64,000 bases of DNA. Source: Pleurostoma richardsiae (lineage: Eukaryota; Ascomycota; Sordariomycetes; Calosphaeriales; Pleurostomataceae). The notes under the pieces were generated by a model. It did not search any database and had not been told where the DNA came from. It worked only from the letters and a program-made list of their open reading frames with translations. Shown in pieces: positions 34,299-45,463 of the stretch; within the stretch, counting starts at the first letter, position 1, and each line of letters starts with the position of its first letter. A program made the translations under genes and the position numbers. The stretch covers positions 186,001-250,000 of the forward strand of contig JANBVO010000008.1 of the NCBI GenBank assembly GCA_030052745.1. Direction: 5' to 3'.

Positions 34299-35949
34299 AT
34301 TTGCTGCGAGATATCATCCGACAACGGGGCGAGATGGAGGGGGTACAGACTTTACCAACGGTACCGGGTTGTCAAGCAAGACTGAGGAGGGAATCCAATT
34401 CATATATTCGAGGTTTCACCGTCTATCGGTTCTTCGGTTCCTGTGGCTATTTATCCACAGTCGGGATCACTCCACTGTAGAGTCGTAGTCGGCATTTCAA
34501 GTAATAGAGCTCGGACTGTCAGTCCTTTTATGGAAGGTTGACTTCCATATCTGCGTGCGGAAGACTGGTCAGCGTAGTATCGAAGCGGGCATGTAACCTG
34601 GAACCGCAAGTCTGTGTCTGATATCCAGCCTGCGATAAGCTTTGCGATCCTCTCGATCTTCCACGGGGATCTCGGTGCCAGCTAATGCAACCAAGGGTAT
34701 TTACGTTTCCTGCAGGGACATTGCCGGCGCTTAAACACCTTCCACCAGTGACGGTCTTCTATACCGAGGAGCATCTTAATACGGGCCAGTGAACCACGAG
34801 TCTGGCCACAATGGATCGTGCCTTATCTATCAGTACATAGGCATGTGGGGCCCAGCATTTTGAGTCTGCGAGCTACGCATTGCCATAATGAATCTATGTA
34901 CCCAGATGCCTGTTATTCCGCACCTTAATCCCATCCGCAGTTGACGAGTTATACATACAGCCATCGCTCTAATATCCTCGAGCACCACCTTTCTTCTGAA
35001 AAGACGAAAGCAGGCCAAGCCTACATATGACCTACAACCGCGGAGGTCGGGTGATGATGCTCCCTTACGTTCTCACAACACGCACGAAGGGTCTATGATG
35101 GGAAGTTTCCACACCATTCATATTCGTCTCGGTCGCTCTCCGGACGAATGACACGTTTGCCTTGCTTACCCAAGTCCCACGGAAAAAACAATTGTCACCT
35201 GAAGCCTGCCGACGACGCGATAGAGAGCTTGCCTACACGACGATTCTCAAGTCTCTGGAGGTGGCCGTCGCCTCAGCGAACATCGTCAACGCCGACGGAT
35301 ATCGCGTTGTACAGAGACTGAGCACTAAACTCTGGAATGCAGATACGTGGATTTTGTACTCATCTTGGACCTTAACAGGTCGGTGTTCTTTTCATCCTGT
35401 CTTGGATACCTACCTATCCTTCCAGCATCACCAATCTAGATACGTTTGCATACCGTGGCTAATGAGGGATCAAGACGGCTCGCGAGTTGCATGATGATTC
35501 GAAGCCCCAACGAGTAGAAATACCCGAGAATGAGGGCGTAGGAGACGGAGGATGCGCCCCTTGGATATCCACAGAGCCTCCTCGAAACGCGGAAGAATTC
35601 GACGAAAGACGGGATTCGGGACGGATGGGGCCCGCGGGCGGCGTCCGCGGGTGGCGATTGCAGGTGGCTTACTAGAAGCAGCTAGGCGCTGGTGGTATGT
35701 CTTTTCTGTTAATAAATCACCATATCGAGAAACTGTTGTGTCCTGATCTATGAAAATAGTGAGCCGTCTCGATGCCTGATTAGGCCACCTGCAATCTCGT
35801 TCTTTGCGTACCTCGAGCTGATGGGCTGACAGCTGCGACCCCTAATCATTGAGCCCCTAACATCTGGCGTTCCATACTCCAACTTACCAACAACCTTCCA
35901 TTCCTGCATACTGACTTCACGAGTTCGGGAGTGTCTCCAGTCTGCGACA
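34299..35949. other. Intergenic, promoters of two divergent genes
   Basis: About 1.65 kb between the secreted-protein gene (minus) and the ceramide synthase gene (plus). No open frame with recognisable content (35162-35494 plus is unsupported). No repeats noticed. Confidence 0.5.
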
Positions 35950-37347
35950 ATGGGCACGAACGACACCTATCCGCTCCTTAGCACTTCAGCAGCTTATGCG
36001 CAGGCGACGAGAGACCAAGGCGGCTCATCGCGTCTGCCTATGAAGTCGGACGCCCAGAGCCGCTTCTCGCTGTTCTTAAGGTCGTTGTCAATGGGCCGTA
36101 TGCATCCGAGCCGGCCGGCGAGACGAAGCAGGCTTTCCAAGCGTAGAAAGGGCTCCCGCGGATCCCTCTCTCGGATTCTCCGTCGTACATGGACTCGGCC
36201 TCTCCTTCTCATGCTCGTTATCATTTTTCTGTACGCCATCAGCCCGACCGAGTCCAATATTGCCGGCCATTTCATCTTCCTCTCGTACAAGATCGACAAC
36301 GCAGAAGGCGTGCCCGGCTCGCCGCCGCAGTACGGAAAAGGTCTCTGGGACCTCGCATTTGTGTGTTTCTACACGGTGTTCCTGACCTTCACGCGCGAGT
36401 TCGTCATGCAGGAGCTGCTGCGCCCCTTAGCTCGTGCCTGCGACATCAGATCACGGGGCAAGCAGTCGCGCTTCATGGAGCAGATGTACACTGCCTGCTA
36501 CGTTGCATTCATGGGGCCCCTCGGCCTGTGGACAATGAGGCAGACTCCGGGGCTCTGGTACTTCGAGACGCGGGGCATGTATGAATCCTTCCCTCACAGG
36601 ACTCACGAGGCCGTCTTCAAGTTCTACTACTTGTTTCAGGCGGCTTTCTGGGTTCAGCAGGTCGTTGTCATGATCCTCGGCCAGGAGAAGCGGCGCAGAG
36701 ACTTCCACGAGCTCATCGCACACCATGTCATCACCATTTCTCTCATCGGCCTCAGCTATCGCTTTCACTTCACCTATATGGGTATCGCCGTCTATGTCAC
36801 GCATGACCTCAGCGATTTTCTCCTTGCCGTAAGTCCCAGTTGTCGAGACTCTCTGACCAGAAGGTGCGGACGACGCTAACACGGGGCCCGCATCACTCGC
36901 GAAATGCAGTTGTCGAAATCACTCAACTACGCCGACAACCCCCTGCAGGCACCTATATTTACTCTCTGCATCTTCGCATGGGTGTATTTACGCCACTACA
37001 TCAACCTACTGATCCTCTACTCCATCACCACCGAGTTCCGCAGCGTCGGCCCTTTCGAACTCAATTGGGAGACCCAGCAGTACAAATGCTGGATCTCCCA
37101 GGTCATCACTTTCGGGCTGCTGGCCGCCCTCCAAGTCCTCAATCTGTACTGGCTATATGCCCTGTTTCGCAACGCGTATCGATTTGCGGTGCTGGGTATC
37201 CGCAAGGATGATCGATCCGATCCAGAGGAGTCGGAGGTCGAGAACGAGGAGCTCAAGATGACCAAGAACGGGGAAGCCACAGGATTCAACAGATGGAGTA
37301 AAGTCAGGGCTGCCGCGGCAGAGGCCAAGGACGGCATCATTGCCTAG
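35950..37347 (+). CDS. Ceramide synthase subunit, Lag1/Lac1 type TLC protein (438 aa)
   Basis: Exons 35950-36828 and 36910-37347 total 1317 nt in frame. A basic, Ser/Arg-rich cytosolic N-terminus (residues about 1-75) leads into the first membrane span (LLLMLVIIFLYAISP). The TLC/Lag1p motif is intact: RRDFHELIAHHVITISLIGL, with the His pair (about 258-259) needed for acyl-CoA-dependent ceramide synthesis, then the YVTHDLSDFLLA segment that the splice joins to LSKSLNYADNP. Several more spans follow, and an acidic C-terminal tail (DPEESEVENEELKM) that in yeast Lag1/Lac1 is a casein kinase 2 target and helps subunit assembly. It should act in the ER, joining fatty acyl-CoA to sphingoid bases. 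Filamentous fungi carry two or three such genes (LagA, BarA types); I cannot tell which this is. Confidence 0.9.
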
Positions 37348-37740
37348 ATGGCAGGCGATTCACCTCAACAGGTGTTGCTGATGTCATGACTGGCCTGCTT
37401 TGAGCGATGGCGTTGCATGTGCGTACTGTGAATGACTTAATAACTAATAAATAATGTTTAAAATTTTGAGAGATGCCCAGAGGTGCCTGTATGTCCGAGA
37501 GGAAAAGTGCCTTTACAATCATAGGGGGCTGGTCATCAAGATATGGCAGACAGATAGAGATTCCGGAATCATCCATGATACCCCATCAGCCTGTCCGCTC
37601 TGTTGCACCGCGTACCGTGCATCTGTGATGGCACATTCTTCCTCTAAGGTTACGCAGGCGACAAAAGAATTGCTGCAGCGTTTATTTTCATGCTTATTGA
37701 TCAGAACAGGATATCCAGGGCGCTTCTTCCCCAACGATAG
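37348..37740. other. Convergent 3' region
   Basis: 393 bp shared by the 3' ends of the ceramide synthase and thioredoxin-like genes. AATAACTAATAAATAATG near 37438-37455 is a good polyadenylation context for the ceramide synthase transcript. Confidence 0.55.
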
Positions 37741-38269
37741 CTATTTCCAGTCGACAAAGTCATCCAGCTTCCTTTGGTTGTAGACGTCGGCCTCAACAAG
37801 CTTATGCCATTTCTACAGATGGTAAGTCAGCATCCGTGGCCGAGAGGGTCTGACAGATCTAATAACTCACCCCGTTGGCTGTGACCTTCAAAAGTGTCGG
37901 CAGGTTTGTCACGTTGAAGGGGGCCTGTCGCCACGGGTTGTCTGGCTTTCTCCATCTAGACTCTCATGTCAGCATTGCATAAGTGTATCCCGTAGGTTTA
38001 ATACCGCGTCTTTCAGATCCTTTATACTGAGGATTTAACCCTGGGCCGACTTACTCTTGAGGCTCTCCTGCGTAAACAACCTCGGCGTCTTTTTCAGCGA
38101 ACTTCTTCTCCAAGAACGGCTCTGCCTTGCGGCAGTCGCCACACCAGCTCCTCCCCTTGGTCAGACTGGCATACACGACCAGAAATGTCGGCTTCTGTGT
38201 GGAGGCAGCATCTTGCACTAGCCTCTGGGCCAGCGAGGCGGGCGCAACATTCGAGGGCTGGAGTGGCAT
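37741..38269 (-). CDS. Thioredoxin-like protein with WCGDC active site (TXNDC17 type, 123 aa)
   Basis: Exons 38269-38055, 37955-37871 and 37812-37741 total 372 nt in frame. The fold is a small thioredoxin domain: strand PTFLVVYASL, active site SWCGDCRKAEPFLEKKF (Cys 43 and 46), then VTNLPTLLKV with the conserved cis-proline before the last strands. The WCxDC site, with Asp instead of Pro, defines the DUF953/TXNDC17 (TRP14) family of cytosolic oxidoreductases that reduce disulfides on small substrates rather than classical thioredoxin targets. Length and the PDNPWRQAP loop agree with fungal members. Introns have GTAAGT and GTGAGT donors. A double telomere-like box lies about 230 bp upstream. 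Confidence 0.9.
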
Positions 38270-39345
38270 GGTGCGGGATTTACAGGTGTGACGCGCCCCC
38301 GTACTTCGTTGAAATCGGGTTGTAGCTGAGTCAAGACGCACTGATTTCTCAGGGGGTATCAAGTACGTAACTTGACAAAATTGTTGATGGCCTAGAAAGG
38401 TAAAGGAGTTCGGTTGCTGTTGCTGCTGAAGAAATTCTACTCAAGCTTTGTTCCGACGGGAACGATTCAAACACTTGACCGGGTCCGTTGAGCTGCGGGT
38501 TAGGGTTACAGACGCGCGCAAGTGGGTTCTTGGGAATAAACGGCACTTAGAGAAACACATTCTAAAGCGTCCCAGCGTCGCTTTGCCGGTACTGTGGTAA
38601 ATGTCCGTTGCCCAGTCTGTACTATAACATCATAGAGAGATAAGCTCCGAAGAGTCCAGTACAGAGAGAGCCCCTGACGAGTAGCAGCAAATTAAGTTGC
38701 CTTGATCTGATTGTCGTATATGAGCGGTTGCAATGCGATTAATTCCTTGCTTCTTCGATAAATTAGAATTTTTGAGGTTTGCGGAACTCAGGCCGGGGCG
38801 TCATACTTATCCAAATGACGAAATACGTTACAGTTGTTTCAATCTGACATTGAATCGAAAAAGCGAACATTGGCAATAAATACATTCGAATATAGTATTT
38901 GCAGACTGATTCCCGCTTTGTTGGACTTGGCCTTTAAGCCAGAGGAAGCCTAGAAGGAAAGCATTATCAGTTGCCAGCGGAAGATAATTAGTTACCAGTC
39001 AACAGCCAGCAAGTCATGGGAAAAGAACCGCAGTGCACAGCCTCGTTTCTGCCTACCTTAGCAAGGCACGTCTCTTGCAAATCGGGAGACCTTGGGCAGC
39101 GATTTTCAAGTGCCAATGAGAAATGATGCTGCCGCTCTCTTTTGTCCCCGCTCTTACTATGTAGCTTCTAAAGCCTTCTCACTGAAGGGGGGAAAGTGGT
39201 CGGAACATATGCATCTTGAAACCCCTCACACACGTCGCTCCGTATCCCATCTTCCACCTTTTACCAAGTGCCAAAATGGCACTTCATGCTCAGTAGAGTC
39301 TCGACCAGACTTCGAATGCATTTTCTTAACGTCGCCCGCGGCGTC
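38270..39345. other. Intergenic with a telobox-like element
   Basis: About 1.1 kb. It includes GGGTTAGGGTTA at 38497-38508 and a pocket of AT-rich sequence at 38700-38900. Otherwise nothing recognised. Confidence 0.5.
38497..38508 (-). promoter_or_regulatory. Telobox-like element (TAACCCTAACCC on the minus strand)
   Basis: Two telomere-type repeats 228 bp upstream of the thioredoxin-like start, in the orientation CCCTAA towards the gene. Such boxes occur in promoters of housekeeping and translation genes in ascomycetes. A two-unit element can arise by chance. Confidence 0.35.
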
Positions 39346-41423
39346 ATGCGGGCGGGAATCAGCGATAACATGCAGCCTCTCGCCATCATCGCGTGCGAAC
39401 AGTTCGGCAACACGATTGCAATGTCCCGGGAATCATGTCTCAAGGTCGAGAAGGTCGTACTTCCTACTCCGCCGCCGGCTACGATCCAGTTTCTACGCGC
39501 GGCTGTGGGCTTTTCGGCAAACGACTGTGCTACGCAACTGGGCAGCAGCTTGGCCGGCGTCCAGTTCCTCGGCCTCACCGCTGCTCTGGCAACCACAATA
39601 AGCCCTTACGCGGCTGGCGAGGCTCTCGGGCTCATGATGTGTGAAAATGCCGCGGATAGAACAGTGTTACTAGCAACAAGGCAGCTTCGGGATCTGCTCG
39701 CTAGCCTAGAACCTAGATGCCACCAGGCAGGTTTTGCAGTTTCCGTCGTCGGTTGGCACCACCTTCTGCTAAGCCCAAGCCCAAGCCCAGTGCCTTGAAA
39801 TACAACTTGACAGTTCCCACGCCTGCAGCCATACAGAAGGTTGTTGATGCCTTTAGGCAGCTCAGCCGAGTCGGCAATGAGACTGTCACTAGTGTCACCA
39901 TTAAATCCGCCGATAGCACGTCATGGCTTGCCGCCTTCACCAAATGGTGCTTGGGGCTACCTCCTTCGCTCTATCTCCCTGATGGACGGCCGCTATTGGA
40001 GGAGCCAAATTCTCCAGTGAATATCATATACAGAGGAGACGACGGATCTGAGAACGCCTTCCAGCTGATAACACACCACACGACTGGCTCCCTCAAGGAG
40101 ATGGTCGTCCTCAAGCAGGATGAGTCCTTGTTTGGCATGGTCAGCATTTCTTCCTACGGGGAATGGCTCCTCCGCGATCTGGGCTATGATAGCGACGATG
40201 CGTTTCGCATGCTGGAGCAGGTCATCCCCTACCCATTATCTGAGACCTTGACAAATATCTCCTTTATGGAGCGGCCGACCGATAGGGACAAGAACCCTCT
40301 AAAGAACGTCAAGAATCAGCTGCTGCCTCGGTTGTCCCCGTTTCATGGTCACAAGACTATTCTGCATGTGCTGTCTATAATGTTGAACATTGACAGTGTG
40401 GATTCGCTACCTTTCGCTGAGAAACGACCTGTCTCTGACTTACCAGCAGCTAGGAAGTTTTTAGCATGCCTCGAAGAAAACTGCATATGTGACTCGGACG
40501 TGCGAAGACTATTTGTCCATCACAATGTCGCAGACTGCAAATTAGCCACGTTCATTGGCAACCTCTCGCTCATCATTCGCGAAATTCTTACAATATCCCT
40601 ATTGTGTACTCCCGAGGCCCCCAAGGTCCAATTTCCCCTGAAGGGTGACCCAGGTCCTCGTCTGAGGGACGCTATCACCAAAGTACTGGAAGATGGAGTG
40701 GGAATCAAATGCAGCATCTTCCCACTGATAGACCACGCCTTGTATCTGGTCGGGCATAACACCAAGAGTGAAATCTCGCCACAGAAATGGATCATGTCGT
40801 CGTTCAGGGGGCAGGTCGTATATCCTGCTATTTTCGACACAGACCGCGTCGAGAAAAAAGGCCACTTGGCTATGACCTGGCTGCCTGGGGTTTTACGGTA
40901 CAAGGGCGACACATACTCTCAGGTTGTCGGTTCCAGCGCCTGTCCGGAGGACTATACCCCTTGCGATTTCCCAAACCTGCCAAAGGACGATTGCCCCCTG
41001 AACGTCATGCCCGGTTGCAAGAAGATCTGGCAGGTTGCTATTAGTGACGATGTCCTCCAGGCTTCAATGGCTCTTGCATCTCTAGGCAACAAGCACCATG
41101 TTGTGGCGGCGGACCCGACCAAACTTTGGGTGGCTCTCAGTCAGCTTGGTATGCTGGAGCACTGTGGCCATGACCCGGCTGCACCCGTCGACGGCCACTT
41201 TCGTGAAATGTGTCGCTATAGTACTGTCGTAAATCCGACAGTTCCGGGGAAGATAGACGGAAGACCCATTGTGGGAGTAGTGGCGGTCGACGGTGCTGAT
41301 GACCTGCGCGTGCTTGCCCTCTGTTGTCTGGCATCTTACCCGATCATCATGAGGAAAAGGGTTTGCTTGTCATGCTGTCCTGAGTTGCGTATGAAGGCCG
41401 GCGCAAGGGTTCCAATCCTCTGA
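39346..41423 (+). pseudogene. Large fungal hypothetical protein (about 690 aa), one frameshift
   Basis: Two overlapping frames carry one protein. The first, from ATG 39346 (MRAGISDNMQPLAIIACEQF), includes ATIQFLRAAVGFSANDCATQ and ATRQLRDLLASLEPRCHQAG and runs to TGA at 39796-39798. The second continues from about 39770 (LKYNLTVPTPAAIQKVVDAF) to 41423 and includes AAFTKWCLGLPPSLYLPDG, RPIVGVVAVDGADDLRVLAL and a Cys-rich end. I recognise the whole as a widespread uncharacterised fungal family, often present in many diverged copies per genome; its members carry both parts in a single frame. The frame changes inside the six-base repeat AAGCCC (three copies, about 39771-39788), a natural slippage site, and no splice pair of viable length bridges it. 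It is therefore a slippage-broken gene or an indel error in the sequence. Function unknown. Confidence 0.7.
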
Positions 41424-41825
41424 TAGAACACAGCGTTCACGCCTGTTCGAAGTATAGCTGACGGGTATTTTAATTGTCGGCAGTTTATGGGACAACACCA
41501 GTAAAGAAGATCTTCAGCTACATAACTACCCAGAAGCGCTTAACGTCAGTACTAGACGAATATACTGCTCTCTGTTGCTGGGCTGCAAGTCGATCTGAGT
41601 GAAGTCCCACGGATAAAGTTACAGGATGACTAAGCGAAGTCACACTTCAAGTTACTCCGTATCTGACGTCAAATCCGCGGTGCCTCGGTCGCAATAAACA
41701 GCAGCCGGTGCTTCCACAGCGCAACTCTCGACGGGCATGTCGGCACCGTCGAGTCCATCACAGCAGCCGAGGCGGCCGGAAACTCAGTGCGACGACACGC
41801 GCCAGCGCCAGCACCAGCACCAGCC
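41424..41825. other. Intergenic, promoter of the alpha/beta hydrolase gene
   Basis: 402 bp. Contains a TACTCCGTA box at 41653-41661, a motif that recurs at 44679-44828. Just before the ATG is a GCCAGCGCCAGCACCAGCACC repeat that looks like leader sequence. Confidence 0.45.
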
Positions 41826-43438
41826 ATGCTCCCAGAACCGTCGCTAAGCTTCACCCTGCCGAGCCTGCACGACGCCACGACCCTCGACTGCCGTGTCTAC
41901 CATCCGCGGCCCCTCATCACCGGCGCATCATCCGCGAAATGGCGGAAACGCGGAGCTGTCGTGGCGCATCCCTATGCGCCGTTGGGAGGATGCTATGACG
42001 ACCCTGTGGTGGACGTCGTTGCGGCGACGCTGGTGCGGGCGGGGTTTGTCGTCGCGACCTTCAACTTCAGGTGCGCCAGTCCCCCACACAATCTGCGCAC
42101 TGGGGATCGCGGAGGCCTTCTCCGTATATACTGACGGCTTTGACTACAAACAGAGGCGCGGGAAAATCCACAGGCCGCACTTCCTGGACGTCCAAGCCCG
42201 AGAGAAACGATTACATGACTGTCGCGGGCTTCCTCGCCTACTACGTCCACCACCTCGACACCTCTGACCACCGGCCCGGCAACGACAGACCAGCAGGCGA
42301 TCCTCCTCAATCTCCACTGTCTGACGGGGCTACTACTGCGCCGCAGATCCAAGTCGACACCACATCTTCTTCCTCCCCATCCAACGGAGCCGTCCTTCTC
42401 CTTCTGGCAGGCTACTCCTACGGCGCGATGATCACCGCGCACCTCCCACCCTTCGAGACCATGCTCTCTGCTTTTGCGGACCCCCAACCTGGCTCACCTA
42501 CCGCCGAGGTGCGAATGCGCGCCCGCCGGCTCGCCAGGCAGCAGAGCGCTATCCTGGCCGAGACCAGGGCGCGCTCTGGAGCCCTGCTAGCCGAGCGGCA
42601 GAAGAGCCGGAGCCACGGGGACGATGTTGCCTCGCTGGCGCAGACCTCACCGCACAAATCGCCTAGGAAGGCATTGGGCACGATGAGGGTGGGCGGAGAC
42701 GAGGACAGGAGGGCGAGGAAGAGCCATGAGTCGTTCGGGAGGCGGTCGTTCTCGTTGGAGGATGCCGAGGACAGGCTCCGGAAGGGCGTCGGGGACTTGC
42801 TCGGGAGGCATAGCAGAAGAGAAAAGAGCGGCAAAGAAATAGCGGGACTGGATGGGGGAGCGAAAGAAGATGCCAGGAGGGATATTAAAGAGCCGCCGTC
42901 GAGCCAGGCAGAAGACGCCGAGCAGCTCCGCGGGGTTCCCGACGACCTCGCCCACGCCAGAGTGGCCTACCTGCTCGTGTCGCCGCCCATAGGATGGGCC
43001 ACCTCCCTCATGACCCTGACCTTGCCGCCCCTGCCCTTCGGCAGGTGGTCGGCAGCGGCATCACAACCTCACACCTCCGCGCAGCAGCAGCAACAGCCAC
43101 CCTCGGGCGACGTCAAGACCCCCGGCGCCCACCACCAGCACCACCAGTACAACCACCACCCGGGCGTCGGCAGCACGCGCGACCGGCACCTGGCGGAGGC
43201 GAAGCTGGCGTCGAGCCCGACGCTAGCGGTGTACGGGGACGCGGACGTGTTCGCGGCGGTGCGGCGGCTGCGGGCGTGGGCGGGCCGGCTGCGGGGCGGC
43301 CACCTGGGGTCGCGGTTCCGGGCGGTGGAGGTGCCGGGAGCGGGGCACTTCTACATCGAGGAGGGGACGATGGGCCGGCTGCGGGACGCGGTGAAGGCGT
43401 TCGCGGAGGGGTTGGCACGTGGGGAAGGGTGGGAGTGA
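41826..43438 (+). CDS. Alpha/beta hydrolase with a large disordered insert (509 aa)
   Basis: Exons 41826-42070 and 42154-43438 total 1530 nt in frame; the intron joins FNFR to GAGKSTGRTSW, restoring the usual strand-loop FNFRGVGxS of this family. The nucleophile elbow is AGYSYGAMI (Ser about residue 169). The acid and base lie at the end, in VYGDADVF (about 440) and VPGAGHFYIEEG (His about 480). Between elbow and acid is about 170 residues of charged, Arg/Ser/Glu-rich sequence (roughly residues 175-345) and, after SPPIGWATSLM, a Gln/His-rich stretch. The core resembles bacterial YfhR/dienelactone-hydrolase-like fungal proteins; the insert is much longer than the minimal fold needs. The start is the ATG after GCCAGCC; upstream codons are open but lack an ATG. 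Substrate unknown. Confidence 0.8.
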
Positions 43439-45463
43439 GCGGTGCGTGATGGACATCTAGAGTAGCTACGTTTTATTGATACCCCCTGGTTTCGAGTCTC
43501 AGAGTCGGTGCCGGATGGGGCTTTTACGGCGGCATTTTGGACGGCTGAGGCGTCCACGGAGCAGGCGGGATGGTGGACTGGGCGGGATAAGGTATTGCTA
43601 CGACTGAAACGTCATGATGAGGCTGCGGTATCACTGTGTACGGAGTGTCTTGTGGAAGGTTTTGTGGCGAAAGCACATAGAAGCTGCATTAGCGATGACG
43701 GATACACTCACAACTTCTGAGACCTATACGAGCCTGAGACGAGCCTGAGACGATACCGTCGTTGGCAAGCTGGAGTCGTGTCGACTGTGCCTGTGTTCCT
43801 GTGTAGTGAAGCCGGCGTAACGCCTGCATGTGAAAGAAGACTCCGGCAGTGTATCATGGGGGAGGGGGCAGCCATAGCGGCGATTGGGCCGACGGGAGAG
43901 GGTGTGCAGGGGCAGCCAGGCCAGAGACAAACCCAGCTCGCAGGTGACCAGACCAGCGGCAAATTGCGCGCCCATGGCCAGCTGTGAGCAAATGGATTTC
44001 TTCCCGCCGCTGCAGCTCGGACGGCTCAACTGCGGAGGGCCGGCCCGGGAGAATTATGGGCAAGGCGCTGTTGAGCAAACAGGCGGTGAAGGCCCTCCTT
44101 CATGCTGTTGAGTCTCGTCTTTCCACCAACCGTTCCGCAGCCGGGTTGAAGATGTTCCCTAGAAAAAGCTAACCACGGAATTCCACCAAGGGGGGGGGGG
44201 GGGCGGGATGCGGCCATTGCATCCATACTAAGCTGACTCACGGAATATACTTGCCTAAAGAGGGAGGAGAAGGGAGAAGCATGTGAGGAGGGAGGAAAGA
44301 TGATTGACTGCCTTGGGCGGTGAATCATGAAGTTCATTACGCACACTCAAGAGAGGGCTTTGGCTGATGCTTGTCCAACCCCACGGAGGCCGGTTTGGGG
44401 TCCTGCATGTGCGTGATCACCACCCACTCGGCGTGTGTGGGGTCGCACGGCATGGGGAAAAGCCTGTGATGAGGTGAGCAGCAGCATCTCTCTGCATCTC
44501 TCTTGTCTCCGAGATTCGTAGATCTGACGTCTCGTGCGATCACGGACGACAGCTGCGCCATCTAGGATTTGGCTGCGTGACCGTTGCAGAGAGGGGGATG
44601 GCTGCATAGGTTACCCACAGAGTGCATGAGTCTGTCTGTCTTCAGGGCTGAAGACTCATTTCACACGTGTGATGAAGATACGGAGTACGGAGTAACTACT
44701 GGACACACCGACAGAGAGAGAGAGAGACAAGCAGTGAGGAAGAACATCACGAAATCCCGTCACGAACATGTGTAAGCGAGGACCTGGAGGTGAAGGTAGA
44801 TGGTAACCTCGAACCTCCTTACGGAGTATAGAGGCGGGATACAGAGTACTTGCGAAATACGGACTACATACGGATTGCGGGATGCGGACACACCATCCGG
44901 CCTTCCTGATGTACCCTGCGGGGAAATGAGACGCAGGCACGGGCCACATCCCGAATCTGGGGTCATCTGCGACCCCCTCGACGGCCCCTCCAGCCAATCA
45001 CGGCGCCTCTTATTCCCCGTTCCAGACCGTTTTGGCTGGATTTGGCTGTTTTGGTGGTCCTTGTGCGCGCCTGGCCCTGCTGAAGATGTCATTCAGTCCA
45101 TTCCCGCTCCGTCTCCATCAAGCACCATTTCCCGTCCCGCCGAACCCGCTCCCTCCCTCGTCTCTCCCACGCGACCACCACCACCACTCGCTATCCTGGC
45201 CTCATTGCGTTCCTCTCGGACCCAGGCAAGGCTGGCGCCAGATCGCACAGGCACCGAAATGGCCACGCCGACTTAGAGTTCCAAGCGAAAGACGCCGTCT
45301 CAGACGAAACCGCTTCAACAAGCGAGCGCTCCACGGCGTTCTGCCTCACATTCCTCACGGCGGTCTGGCGTTCTTCAACAACAGCCTGACCTTCTAGGCC
45401 TCCTACACTCGGTTCTCGGTCACGCTCGTCGGCTCGCGTCGAACGAGGCTCGAATGGTCGACC
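43439..45463. other. Intergenic with G-run and TACGGAGTA boxes; patatin promoter and leader
   Basis: About 2 kb. It holds a run of 14 G at 44190-44203, overlapping TACGGAGTA boxes at 44679-44694 and another at 44820-44828, and a pyrimidine-rich leader at 45090-45400. Open frames here (44800-45276, 45032-45397 plus) are not convincing as genes. Confidence 0.5.

Noticed and set aside
44190-44203. Run of 14 G
   Set aside because: A simple homopolymer in noncoding DNA; not four separated G-tracts, and no link to a gene start.
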